Part shown: one piece after another, positions 27,801 through 35,452 of the stretch | Layout: each line of letters begins with the position of its first letter | Position numbering within the stretch: the stretch's first letter is position 1 | Assembly: GCA_964433675.1 (NCBI GenBank) | Contig: CAYSSJ010000010.1 | Location: 1-64,000 of the forward strand | Direction of reading: 5' to 3' | DNA from: CAYSSJ01 sp964433675 | Lineage (GTDB): Bacteria; Cloacimonadota; Cloacimonadia; Cloacimonadales; TCS61 | DNA: 64,000 bases | Translations under genes and position numbers: made by a program | Notes under the pieces: generated by a model | Seen by the model: the letters and a program-made list of their open reading frames with translations, nothing else | What the model was told of the DNA's origin: nothing | Database searches by the model: none

Positions 27801-28035
27801 TTTTATCATAACCGAGCATATCACAGAGGGAGCTATTCACATCCACAAATTTGCCATCATTGTCTATGAGGGCAATACCGACGATTGCCTGAGCAAATGC
27901 GGAGCAATAGCGATGGATCATCTCCTCTTGTTTTTGCATATAAGATTTCAAATTTTCGATCTCTTTTTCCAAATCAACACCATCATCTAATGAATCTAAA
28001 CCGTTCTGTTTCTGCCTCATTTTTTCTTTTCCCAT
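24805..28035 (-). CDS. multi-PAS/GAF sensor histidine kinase (HisKA_2 type)
   Basis: A 1076-residue soluble kinase with no membrane segment. The order appears to be a short coiled coil, PAS (about 38-160), PAS (162-282), GAF (288-445), PAS (446-575), GAF (578-745), PAS (755-875), HisKA_2 (880-960) and HATPase (965-1076). The phospho-acceptor histidine is in LKEVHHRVKNNMQIISSLM, typical of the HisKA_2/HWE branch, and the ATPase N box is LILNELISNSLKYAF. No response regulator adjoins it, so its output partner lies elsewhere. Multiple PAS and GAF modules indicate integration of several cytoplasmic or gas/redox signals. It shares the strong terminator at 24759-24792 with the plus-strand gene. Confidence 0.9.
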   Translation of the reverse strand: MGKEKMRQKQNGLDSLDDGVDLEKEIENLKSYMQKQEEMIHRYCSAFAQAIVGIALIDNDGKFVDVNSSLCDMLGYDKKELKKLTVKDVSHPEDLAKDIEKMGKIKEGKSDHYQMEKRYYRKDGSIMWGKLTVSTINPRFISKRYYIGMLEDISEQKSNADLMRMMSGAIQHANDCVSITDMEDTIIYVNQAFCDTFGYQQDELIGKSIALLRPPDFDEQKDAEISEKTREGGWQGEIINMRKDGTKLPIYLSTSLIKDEFGDPIANVGICYDITARKSYESKIKHLSRASLNYFDFPFAEADYELFCRDLLRLTDAKFVCLDIYEPEERYCKTKGVAGDKKALAIFEEAVDIKLLGKRWKINKQLAANLLKSKYICAPFKDVAPDHFSKEQIQKLSEQYKIDQVYLVAISKEDRLLGSFVIVPSSEKVVEFTDEVKLFANLVGTILLRIEAEKKVIERDKRLSQVTNTISDVVTLTNDKLNCEYTTPSVKHLFGYTPRSLLGKSILDFVHPDDIPSLLEKINFAIQEKCMDKAEFRYRHIKGHHIWVEATGNVILSDDDEVVGFLLGCRDIDDRKKHELNIQKHLKRQELLTNISTMLNKHSYFSDRMNHILKLMGKHFDVSRVYIFEDNEDHSKCSNTYEWYKRGIRSQKQRMQNVTFDIMPSGAKLINSEGMIIATDVDKELPRDLVKILKPQRVKSILIIPMYIDHEYFGFVGFDECDEHRKWEKSEIEFLKTIANLISNAYERKKAEDEVKNQKHLLQTIVNNAPIGIWLTEPNGEIKFINKYFEKMLGFDTDKPSITEEEWQRCRNNDEVAMKSDRPVHFEESLTCTDRQKHIFQIIKNRVSKIDKSVLGVIGLAMEITERKQFEDQLQSSLHEKEILLKEVHHRVKNNMQIISSLMKLQADTIEDEQILDVFNQIQNRVRSMALVHEKLYQTEDFSEIDFKDYLSSLTKHLLQSYKTDHSRVSLINRIDNVHLTIDQAIPCGLILNELISNSLKYAFPDKRSGHIIVELKQNKEHKELVVSDDGIGLSEDIKLPQTESLGLKLVYILLDQLKASYTIDRENGTKFLIKF

Positions 28036-28152
28036 CTCTTATAACCTCAAAAAATTATCACATATTTACAAGTACTGAAAAGAAGAATGCGTAATTTATT
28101 GTCAAAGTATTTTTTGTTTAGAAAAATTATTTTCTCAAAACTGCGATAATAA

Positions 28153-30072
28153 TCAGTGTATCGGAAATTGGATAGATGCACTAACTTCTCTACCTGAGCC
28201 AGGGTAACCAAATTCGGGCTCATAATAACTATCCAAAAGGTTATGAATATTGACCGATAGCTTGGTATCGGCGATATCAAAAGCGAACCGAATATCGTGA
28301 AGCCAGTAGGATGGTAGACTATGAGAGATGTCGTCTCTGTCCAAACTTATACGTTTACCGATCCAAAGCGAAGTATGCATGAGCTTGATATTCTCGGTTA
28401 ACTTTACTTGATGTGAGAGCTTGATCTTGTTTTCAGGTTGGTCAAGTAAAGGAAGCGAGCTTTTCTGTTTGTCAGCTTTCAGCAAAGTCCATTCATAATC
28501 ATGAGTGAAGTCGTTTATCAAATTGAATCTTAGGAAAAACTCCACTCCCTGAGTCGTCATTTGAGCAACATTTTCATACATGAGTGCGTTTCTTCGGATC
28601 ATATCGGATATATGATTATAGTACAAAACCGTGCCAATCATTCCACTTACATTTGGGCTTGCTATTGGGTGTTTTAGCATGATTTCATATTTTTGAGCTT
28701 GCTCCGGTTTCAGATCTGCGTTTCCTGAAGAATGACTGAATAATTGGTGCATAGTAGGGAACTGATGTGAACGAGAAAATGCTGCTGAAATGATCATTCC
28801 TGCCGGATTGGAAAACAGTCCGATTTGCGGTTCATAATAATAGTGAGCCGAATTGAGATCGGAATGGGTATAGGATATGAGGGAATTGCCGAAAGTGAGA
28901 GAAAGAAGTTCACTATAAAGATCAGTTTCGCATTGTTGATAAAACGAGATTAGCGTCTGAGAGTTGCCAATCCAATTAGTTTCGTATCCGGGACCGCCTT
29001 TGCGGTTGTAGGTTTTATATTCAGCTCTCAAACCGATATCACTCCGCCATTTTTCTCCCCCAATATATTCTGAGTTCAGATGTGTTCCCAAAGTCCGGTT
29101 CTCTATCAGAGACCGCCAGGCTTCGTTTTGATAGCTTTCGTCTGAGTAAGCTATGTAGGTATCTTCATAAAAATCATGGAAAAGATTGGAAACTAACTTG
29201 AGCCGATCGGAGAGATAGAATTCTCCCAGAAGCGAATTATGATATCGTTCCCAATCCACAATTTTGCTATAGCGATCGTCTGCATGTGGGTAGATAGAGG
29301 GGGGATTACCCTTTTCAGGCATATATGAATAGCCGCTATTAAGCTGAAGAGAGTGCATCCGGAAGAGTTCAGTTCTCAGTCTTAGTGATATATCATATCG
29401 CTCGCGGGCTGAATTAGTCCGCTTGCTGCCGGGCTCAATCTCTGAGTTATCGTCGTATAATTTCAGCTTACGTGGCAGATAGTATCCATCGGTAATATAG
29501 TGCGTTACGGAGAGAAGAGTATGCAATTTATTGAATCTATGAGACCATGCCAATCTGTTATTGTATGTATTCGGATAGGTAAAGCTGGAATTGAGTTTGA
29601 GGCTATTCTTAGCCGTTTGAGGTTCGGTGATGATATTGATTGCTCCACCCATAGTATTGAAACCGAAAAGAGACGAGACCGGTCCTTTAATCACGTTGAT
29701 GCGTGAAATATTGGCAAGTGGTAAAAGATGAAGATCCAAGTTGCCGAAATAGCCATCCGTTATCGGGCGTCCATCTATAAAGAATTTTATATGATGTTTT
29801 TCGAAGCCTCTCATGCGGATATTGGATTCACCTTTGCCACCGACAGATAGAAAGAGACCACTCATATCACTGATGGCATCGGCGATGGTAATATCTCTCT
29901 GGATATCGTCTGTATCATAATATTTTGTATCTATAGCTCCGATAGTTTGCCGGGGTGATTCGGCGATTACTGTTATGCCGTCTATTTTGAAAAGCTTGCG
30001 AACTTCGAGTGAATCTACAGCGTATATATTAGTGACAATCAAAATATAAAGGAGCAATAGTATCGATCTCAT
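28153..30072 (-). CDS. TonB-dependent outer-membrane receptor
   Basis: A 639-residue outer-membrane receptor and the last gene of the eight-gene ECF operon. It has a signal peptide (about 1-18), a TonB-box-like stretch DGITVIAESPR, a plug domain (about 45-155) with IADAISDMSGLFLSVGGKG, IRMRGFEKHHIKFFIDGRPI and INVIKGPVSSLFGFNTMGGAIN, then a 22-strand-type barrel ending ASIQFPIH. The plug and length resemble vitamin B12 and haem receptors more than large SusC-like porins. It overlaps the preceding ATPase gene by 4 bases. It should bring the operon's substrate across the outer membrane by TonB energy. The ligand is unknown. Confidence 0.9.
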   Translation of the reverse strand: MRSILLLLYILIVTNIYAVDSLEVRKLFKIDGITVIAESPRQTIGAIDTKYYDTDDIQRDITIADAISDMSGLFLSVGGKGESNIRMRGFEKHHIKFFIDGRPITDGYFGNLDLHLLPLANISRINVIKGPVSSLFGFNTMGGAINIITEPQTAKNSLKLNSSFTYPNTYNNRLAWSHRFNKLHTLLSVTHYITDGYYLPRKLKLYDDNSEIEPGSKRTNSARERYDISLRLRTELFRMHSLQLNSGYSYMPEKGNPPSIYPHADDRYSKIVDWERYHNSLLGEFYLSDRLKLVSNLFHDFYEDTYIAYSDESYQNEAWRSLIENRTLGTHLNSEYIGGEKWRSDIGLRAEYKTYNRKGGPGYETNWIGNSQTLISFYQQCETDLYSELLSLTFGNSLISYTHSDLNSAHYYYEPQIGLFSNPAGMIISAAFSRSHQFPTMHQLFSHSSGNADLKPEQAQKYEIMLKHPIASPNVSGMIGTVLYYNHISDMIRRNALMYENVAQMTTQGVEFFLRFNLINDFTHDYEWTLLKADKQKSSLPLLDQPENKIKLSHQVKLTENIKLMHTSLWIGKRISLDRDDISHSLPSYWLHDIRFAFDIADTKLSVNIHNLLDSYYEPEFGYPGSGREVSASIQFPIH

Positions 30073-30719
30073 GAGATTTTTTTATTCTCTATCTTGCAGA
30101 TCCTATCTGCAACAGGGAGGAAGCGCTCGTTTCTATGTGTCATTATCAAAGTGCCAAATCCACTTTCTTTACGCTTTTGAATGATTTTTATCAGTATGGA
30201 GATATTGTCATCATCCAGAGCTGCGGACGGTTCATCCAAGACCCAGAATTTTTGTTCGAACATAGCCAAAGCTGCCAAACCGATCCTCTTCATCTGACCG
30301 GTACTCAGCTCCCAGCATGGTTTATCCTTTAGATCTTCTATCTGAAATCTTGCTAATGCCTTCTGACGCTGCAACTCATCTGTTTCGTTTGAAATAAATC
30401 GATGCTGCCAGATAGAAAGATCCTCATCAGCTGTAGCAGCGACGACATTAGTCTCGGGTTCTTGTTTTAGATAAAGCAAGTAATTGCTCAGCTCTGGGAC
30501 TTGAAGCAAAGACAGGTTTTTACCATAGAGGGATATCCTTCCCTCATATTTTTTTTCTAAGCCGGCAAGTATTCGACAGAGAGTAGTTTTACCGGCTCCG
30601 TTACCACCATGGATCAGGGTTACTTCGCTTGCGCGGATGGCAAGAGATACATTGTCGAAAATTACACTATCGTAAGAGATAGAAAGATTGGTAAGCGAGA
30701 AGATGATATCGTTTTTCAT
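30069..30719 (-). CDS. ECF-type ABC ATPase
   Basis: One of two adjacent ABC ATPases that would form the energising pair of an ECF transporter. The 216 residues have Walker A HGGNGAGKTTLCRIL, Q-loop LLYLKQEPE, signature LSTGQMKRIGLAA, Walker B FWVLDEPSAAL and the switch histidine in LIMTHRNE. The signature glycine pattern (LSTGQ) differs slightly from LSGGQ but is tolerated. It is shorter than typical EcfA proteins (about 280), lacking the C-terminal extension. It overlaps both neighbours by 4 bases. No T subunit is in this operon; ecfT at 19391-20119 is the nearest. Confidence 0.87.
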   Translation of the reverse strand: MKNDIIFSLTNLSISYDSVIFDNVSLAIRASEVTLIHGGNGAGKTTLCRILAGLEKKYEGRISLYGKNLSLLQVPELSNYLLYLKQEPETNVVAATADEDLSIWQHRFISNETDELQRQKALARFQIEDLKDKPCWELSTGQMKRIGLAALAMFEQKFWVLDEPSAALDDDNISILIKIIQKRKESGFGTLIMTHRNERFLPVADRICKIENKKIS

Positions 30720-31351
30720 AGATCTATCACCTTGTGAGCAACAGATTGAAAATGCTCTTCATGATCAGTTATTAGCACGGTTTTACCTTCTTTAGCCAAA
30801 TTTTTGATGATAGATTCGATCAGGGTCAGATATTGATCCGAAAGTCCAGCGCTCGGCTCATCCAATAGATATACTTCCGGAGATAAAGTCAATAGAGCAG
30901 CTAAATTAACCAGTTTTTTCTGTCCGTAAGAAAGATTGGCAGTCTCTTGGTAGCGGATATCATGCAGTGCGAGATCAGTGATAACCTTATCAATCCTGTT
31001 TTTTATCTCGATAGGCGGCAGGTTCAGATTTTCCGGTGCAAAAGCGAGTTCATGCTCCACTATGGGGAAGAAGAGAATAGGATTTTGCATCAGCATACTG
31101 ATATGGGGAGCAGTCTGGGGAAGAGTCCAACCTCCGATATCCGAATCTTCGAAGTAAACTTGTCCATCAAGCTCACCTTTGATCATTTTGGGGATCACTC
31201 CACAAATAATGTTCAGTAGCGTAGTTTTGCCACATCCGCTCTTACCGCGGATCAAGATGATTTCACCACTTGCCGCTTCAAAATCGAAGGATTCGAATAG
31301 CCAAATTTGGCTTTGATGATAACGAAATGAAACATTGTCTAATCGGATCAT
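30716..31351 (-). CDS. ECF-type ABC ATPase
   Basis: Second ATPase of the pair, 211 residues. Walker A is RGKSGCGKTTLLNI, the Q-loop lies in SMLMQNPILFFPIVEHEL (the QNP form with a downstream Glu is typical of ECF and cobalt/biotin transporters), the signature is LSYGQKKLVNLAALL, Walker B VYLLDEPSAGLS, and the switch region LITDHEEH. It is similar in length to its partner but not a close copy, so a heterodimer is likely. It overlaps the small anchored protein gene and the other ATPase by 4 bases each. Confidence 0.88.
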   Translation of the reverse strand: MIRLDNVSFRYHQSQIWLFESFDFEAASGEIILIRGKSGCGKTTLLNIICGVIPKMIKGELDGQVYFEDSDIGGWTLPQTAPHISMLMQNPILFFPIVEHELAFAPENLNLPPIEIKNRIDKVITDLALHDIRYQETANLSYGQKKLVNLAALLTLSPEVYLLDEPSAGLSDQYLTLIESIIKNLAKEGKTVLITDHEEHFQSVAHKVIDL

Positions 31352-31785
31352 TGCATTTCTATTTTATGAACATTTTTCAGCCAACGTTGGGCAAATGTAT
31401 CCGGCGGGATAATAAGGCGAAAAGTGCTGCTTCTATCATCTAGTTCCAGATACAGATCCTTCATCTCATTTCTTTTGACGGTGAGTCTCATCCCATCGAT
31501 CGAGCTCACCGATATCTGCTCTATTTCTTTGGTGGCAATTTCGAGATAATCCAATATCTCTGTAAGCTTATATGCCTGATGAGTACTACCTCGTTCGGTA
31601 TGGATAGGATGTTCTGCAAGTGCAGAGATGTCATCCGATGATAGTTTATATTCCTCTTGTTGATAGATGACAGCCAGCTCACCTTCAACGCTGATAGAGT
31701 TTTGAAAGATCAGGACCAAAATGGCAAGCATTAGCACTAACACGAACAGTAAAAGCCGAACTTTTTTCATTTTATCATACCCCAT
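31348..31785 (-). CDS. small membrane-anchored protein with SUOX-like (molybdopterin-binding-like) domain
   Basis: A 145-residue protein with one N-terminal membrane helix (about residues 8-28) and an outward-facing beta domain (about 35-145). The domain reads like the small proteins of the sulfite-oxidase/molybdopterin-binding fold: an opening strand (LAVIYQQEEYKLSSDDISAL), the central YKLTEILDYLEI, ISSIDG-type turn with ISVSSIDGMRLTVKRNEM, FRLIIP and a closing RWLKNVHKIEM. The cysteine that binds molybdenum in true sulfite oxidases is absent, so I expect ligand binding rather than catalysis. It overlaps the phosphatase-like gene by 19 bases and the ATPase gene by 4. The fold call is inference. 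Confidence 0.65.
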   Translation of the reverse strand: MGYDKMKKVRLLLFVLVLMLAILVLIFQNSISVEGELAVIYQQEEYKLSSDDISALAEHPIHTERGSTHQAYKLTEILDYLEIATKEIEQISVSSIDGMRLTVKRNEMKDLYLELDDRSSTFRLIIPPDTFAQRWLKNVHKIEMQ

Positions 31786-33017
31786 ATTCCGATAATATCT
31801 TCATCTATCGCTCTGAAGTGTGTGCCTTTACCATCTTTGTCGTGCATACCATGGTCGGATACGAAGAGCACATCTCCGTTCCAGAGCTTAACCAGTTCCT
31901 CTATATATGACGTTACCAGTTTCGTTTGTTCCAACCGTTCGATGCTATAAGCACCATGATCATGTCCGGCTTCATCTATGGAGACAAAATGGACAAAAAT
32001 CAGGTCATACTTGTCGGAATGGATCCTTTCTGCCGCCTGCCGGAATATAGCATAGTCGTTATATCTGAGTGTATCAATGGCAGATACAAACTCGATCTCT
32101 TTAGCAAAAAGCCGGATTGCGCCGCCGAGGAAAACCGAATTTTCAAAAGTGGTAAAGTTGAAGAGTTCCCGAGCTTCATTCCTATTTTGCAGTCTGTCAC
32201 CACTGCCCAATGCCCAAATATTGTATCTAGATTTGGGAGGATAAGCTGATCTGAGTGGTTGAACATCCAAATCGTGAAGATAATTTTTCTCTCCCAAAGC
32301 TGCCAGATGTTGATGATATATATGGCCATAACTATCAATGATGATAACCAGCAGGGGACTGGGGTAAGTATCTATCGTATTGTGCAAAGAGAATATGTCT
32401 TGTTGCGGAGGATTTTGCCAGATGGCTATGAGGGTGTCTGCTTCGAGTTTGAAATGATTGGACTGTAAAGAAAAAGCATGGGAGAAATCAGTTCTATCAT
32501 ACCAAATATACTTACCATCGTTGGTGAGAGTCAAGATAGAATCTTCAAGAGCAGGCAAACGAAATGGGGAGGAGGATTCATATTTAGAGGCGTAATTTCC
32601 ATATCTGCTACTAGCACCAAGCAGGCGAAATTCTGCTAGGCGGGCACTAAAGGGAGTGTATATCTCGCTAGATTGATTGCCCTGTAAAACAGAGAGTGAG
32701 TAAGATGGAGCGGGACTGTATAAGGAGATCTCACTGATATTCTTCAGATTACAAAAAGCCGGTAATGAATCACTCTGAGCATGGAATTCCCCATCAGATT
32801 TGTATAGATACAGATAGGGATATGAACTAGCCGGCAGATAGGCAGCAGTACCATCTGCCGCTATCAAAAATGCAGCTTCGGAGCGGTATGAGGTCAAGAT
32901 GCTGTCCAACCTGCCTTCGGATGAAATAGTCGCAGGATTGGCTATATTGCCCGAAAGTTCAATCTCAGCAGTACTGCAACCATAGAGCAAGAAAGCTAAA
33001 AGAAGTATCTTTATCAT
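31767..33017 (-). CDS. alkaline phosphatase superfamily (phosphodiesterase-like) lipoprotein
   Basis: A 416-residue lipoprotein (lipobox LLYGCS, Cys at about residue 14). The C-terminal two thirds belongs to the alkaline phosphatase superfamily: VIIIDSYGH (first metal Asp), KSRYNIWALGSG (where the nucleophile Ser/Thr is expected), FVHFVSIDEAGHDHG (Asp and two His ligands) and LFVSDHGMHD (Asp-His). The N-terminal 100 residues form a beta region whose end (CNLKNISEISLYSP) resembles the closing strand of the SUOX-like modules in neighbouring proteins. In the operon it could remove phosphate or a nucleotide from a substrate before import. It overlaps the gene upstream by 4 bases. Activity is predicted, not shown. 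Confidence 0.78.
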   Translation of the reverse strand: MIKILLLAFLLYGCSTAEIELSGNIANPATISSEGRLDSILTSYRSEAAFLIAADGTAAYLPASSYPYLYLYKSDGEFHAQSDSLPAFCNLKNISEISLYSPAPSYSLSVLQGNQSSEIYTPFSARLAEFRLLGASSRYGNYASKYESSSPFRLPALEDSILTLTNDGKYIWYDRTDFSHAFSLQSNHFKLEADTLIAIWQNPPQQDIFSLHNTIDTYPSPLLVIIIDSYGHIYHQHLAALGEKNYLHDLDVQPLRSAYPPKSRYNIWALGSGDRLQNRNEARELFNFTTFENSVFLGGAIRLFAKEIEFVSAIDTLRYNDYAIFRQAAERIHSDKYDLIFVHFVSIDEAGHDHGAYSIERLEQTKLVTSYIEELVKLWNGDVLFVSDHGMHDKDGKGTHFRAIDEDIIGIWGMIK

Positions 33018-33946
33018 TTTATTATCCGTATTTTCTTAAGTTCGTTTAGGTTCAACCAGTCATTCGCTTTATCCAAAAGTTTGCCGCTATTTGTAAATGC
33101 TTCTGTTTTAGTATCATGAAAGTCCAGTCCGGTTATTTGGGAAAAATGCTCATAAGAAGAGAATGCATTTGGGAAGAAGTAGGCTATCCCATGCGCTTTG
33201 TTTTGAAAATAAGCGATATTTTTGATCCACATCCCAGCAGGCATATCAGGACTTATGAGATCGTAACTGCCATCTTCATGCGGGATAACGAGAGCATTTT
33301 TCAGATAACTCTGATAATCCAATCTCCGCTCCAACCCATCGCTGCCTTTCAAAATATATTCGCCGGATGTGTAGGGAAGATAGTCGATGATCAACCGTCT
33401 GAACAGATACGCTTTTTGCCGTGAGTATGACAGTGGATGAATGATAAGTGGTAAACTTTTTAGGATATTCTCAGCTGAGAACAGAATGTTAGGATCCATC
33501 AGCATGGTATCTTCCACTACATCGATATAGCTAAGCTCTGCTATCCAATACATCTCTCTGAGGGTGGGGATGACAAGCCGAAAAGAAGCGAGATCCTGAT
33601 TATCCTTTCTGAGAGCGAGCAGGCAAGTGTGGGAATTTACTTCTTGGCGTGACAATCTAACCTGATAACCATCATCAGCAGTAAAGATGATCTCGTCGTA
33701 AGCAGCGATCGTATGCGCTTCTAATAAATGTTCCAGAAATATTCCTACCCACAGTTCAGTTTTTTCTTTACCATCCAAGATGCGTGAGGTTTGCACAGTC
33801 GTGAGCATCTCATCTGTAAAATCTTCTGCTATGATGTCTATACTTCCCGATTGATGATGCAGAACAAGAGCTTGGCTATGAGCGATAGATGCGCTCAAAA
33901 AGATAAGAATAATGATAAATCCGAAATGTTTCGTCTCCATCTTCAT
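33014..33946 (-). CDS. secreted protein with repeated SUOX-like modules
   Basis: A 310-residue protein with a signal peptide (about 1-24, cleavage after SIAHSQA). Two and perhaps three units of a beta module are visible. Unit one (about 28-150) has LWVGIFLEHLLEAHTI, DEIIFTADDGYQVRLSRQEV, FRLVIP and YWIAELSYIDVVE. Unit two (about 175-255) has LKGSDGLERRLDY and MWIKNIAYFQNK. Each follows the layout of the small molybdopterin-binding/SUOX-like fold seen in adjacent gene products. It is flanked by 4-base overlaps on both sides. I expect a periplasmic or outer-membrane-associated binding protein handing substrate from the TonB receptor to the ECF transporter; this is inference. Confidence 0.65.
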   Translation of the reverse strand: MKMETKHFGFIIILIFLSASIAHSQALVLHHQSGSIDIIAEDFTDEMLTTVQTSRILDGKEKTELWVGIFLEHLLEAHTIAAYDEIIFTADDGYQVRLSRQEVNSHTCLLALRKDNQDLASFRLVIPTLREMYWIAELSYIDVVEDTMLMDPNILFSAENILKSLPLIIHPLSYSRQKAYLFRRLIIDYLPYTSGEYILKGSDGLERRLDYQSYLKNALVIPHEDGSYDLISPDMPAGMWIKNIAYFQNKAHGIAYFFPNAFSSYEHFSQITGLDFHDTKTEAFTNSGKLLDKANDWLNLNELKKIRIIK

Positions 33947-34482
33947 ACCAGATTATATGCCCTCAGTTTATTAAATAGTGAATGAACAATAATGCCACCG
34001 ATAATTCCCGAAATTGCTGCCGTGGTTAGTGAGATGAGCAACGGAAGCCAAGCAAGGCGCATAACGATTACGGTGACTACTGTCGCACCGGTGATGTTTG
34101 CCATCATACACATTATGGTGTGAGAGAACACACTATTATGATAGCGGCTGATGAAAGCGACCAGATCTACTATGACACCCGGTAGAGTATAGCTGAGTAG
34201 TGAAACGATGCCATGACTGCCAAAGTAACCGAGCGAGATCATCACGATCGCCTGAGTAAGCCCCACCAGAGTGCCAACTCCCGGTTTTCGCAAGATCGCT
34301 ATCGCCAGCACGATCCACATCATATATAGTCCGCCGGCAAGTGAACCGCCCGGGATCATCAACGGGGAGGATACCAGATGGATCAGTGGCGTGACGATCG
34401 GTTTGATCGCCAATCCGAGCGCACTCAAGATGGCGATCATCAACAGATCATAAGAAGAGAAGCGCTTCAACCAGCTCATCAA
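33943..34482 (-). CDS. ECF transporter S component (YkoE-like)
   Basis: Substrate-binding membrane subunit of an ECF transporter. The 179 residues contain five to six membrane helices with the phrases SSPLMIPGGSLAGGLYMMW, RKPGVGTLVGLTQAIVMI, YFGSHGIVSLLSYTLPGVI and VDLVAF. This layout recalls YkoE-type S components, which have been linked to thiamine or hydroxymethylpyrimidine uptake; that link is from memory and the substrate here may differ. It is joined to its neighbours by 4-base overlaps and lies five genes ahead of the TonB receptor, so import across both membranes is encoded by one transcript, apart from the missing T subunit. Confidence 0.8.
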   Translation of the reverse strand: MMSWLKRFSSYDLLMIAILSALGLAIKPIVTPLIHLVSSPLMIPGGSLAGGLYMMWIVLAIAILRKPGVGTLVGLTQAIVMISLGYFGSHGIVSLLSYTLPGVIVDLVAFISRYHNSVFSHTIMCMMANITGATVVTVIVMRLAWLPLLISLTTAAISGIIGGIIVHSLFNKLRAYNLV

Positions 34483-35249
34483 TAGGTTGCAATCTCACTC
34501 AGATATACATTCAGCAAAGATTCTGCCGTGTCGGTGACGGTATTGGTATCATCCAAAAAGATCAGAGCTTCACTATTTTTTATCCAATATGCACGATTGA
34601 GTTGCTGCCAGCTCAAAAGATCCGTGCCGCCTGCGAAGTATTCAAAGAGATATTCGTAATCTTCTTTGTTTGGTGTGATATAGTCGCTGATGAGGTAGCG
34701 AAGTTCTATTACTTCCGCTTCATGAGAACCTTGATCATCATGATACAATATCTGCAATGATGGTAAGACATTGATGTGAAACAGAGTGATGTCCGCCTGT
34801 TTGACCACATTCACTTTGCGATACATATTGATATATCCCAGGTTTTTCACATCATAAGTCGAGGGGATAGATTCATCGGGGAAATAAGCACGATGCTGTT
34901 TCTCCGGTATGTAATAGCCGGTGCTAAACTCATCCCAGACCAGATCGGGATATCCTTTGATACGGGGTGAGAAATTGCCATCGGCATCGGTGGACATCAG
35001 TTCGTAAGTGTAGCCGTCATAAAGGTAGTCAGTTACAAAATCGAGTAACGGATAAGCGGTTACAATTTCGTCATCATAGGATATCTCCACAGGATTATAA
35101 AATCCTTCCAGACTATCCGGAATTGTGATCTCATGATCGGGATGAACCGCCCATTCAGGTGGATCATATTCCGGTGGTGCACTGCGATCATCACAAGAAG
35201 AGATGAATAGCAGCAAACCAAGTGCTAAAATCGTCAGATATGTTTTCAT
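34479..35249 (-). CDS. lipoprotein with SUOX-like modules, first gene of the ECF operon
   Basis: A 256-residue lipoprotein with lipobox FISSC (Cys at about residue 19) and a proline-rich linker (APPEYDPPEW). The mature part appears to hold two beta modules of the kind found in the next genes. One (about 45-155) has YPLLDFVTDYLYDGYTYELM, STDADGNF and the closing VKNLGYINMYRK. A second (about 165-250) ends LLNVYLSEIATY. AGGAGG lies 4-5 bases before the ATG, a strong ribosome site. The leader upstream (35250-35400) is rich in stem-loops. It is probably a surface or periplasmic binding protein; the ligand is unknown. Confidence 0.68.
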   Translation of the reverse strand: MKTYLTILALGLLLFISSCDDRSAPPEYDPPEWAVHPDHEITIPDSLEGFYNPVEISYDDEIVTAYPLLDFVTDYLYDGYTYELMSTDADGNFSPRIKGYPDLVWDEFSTGYYIPEKQHRAYFPDESIPSTYDVKNLGYINMYRKVNVVKQADITLFHINVLPSLQILYHDDQGSHEAEVIELRYLISDYITPNKEDYEYLFEYFAGGTDLLSWQQLNRAYWIKNSEALIFLDDTNTVTDTAESLLNVYLSEIATY

Positions 35250-35400
35250 CTGCCCTCCTAACTAATTTATTAGAAGGCAAGAGATTAATCTCGCCTTTCC
35301 AAGCACGGGAGGCACTCCGGTTTCCCAAAATACCCTAACGGTAACTGACCTTACCACTACAGCTTAGGTCATGTTACTCAGCGATCACTACCAAATTGAT
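35250..35400 (-). promoter_or_regulatory. structured leader of the ECF operon, candidate riboswitch
   Basis: Read on the minus strand, the leader forms an 11-pair hairpin (GTAAC...TGACCT pairing with AGGTCA...GTTAC, about 35340-35378). Next come a G-rich block GGGAAACCGG followed by GTGCCTCCCGTGC (about 35302-35325), a hairpin AAGGCGAGA/TCTC..GCCTT (about 35273-35297), and a small palindrome just before AGGAGG. A TTGACA -35-like hexamer lies at 35415-35420 without a clear -10. The GCCTCCC block faintly recalls the molybdenum-cofactor element, but I cannot match the whole core of that, the TPP or the cobalamin riboswitch. Confidence 0.45.
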
Positions 35401-35452
35401 GAAGTACTGTTCTCTGTCAAGAGAAAGAGGGTGAGGTATAATTATTCGATTA

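Noticed and set aside
35250..35400. Assigning the leader to the TPP, cobalamin or molybdenum-cofactor riboswitch class
   Set aside because: No CTGAGA plus CTGATCTGG pair for TPP and no B12-box sequence is visible, and only one short block recalls the Moco element; none is complete enough to name.
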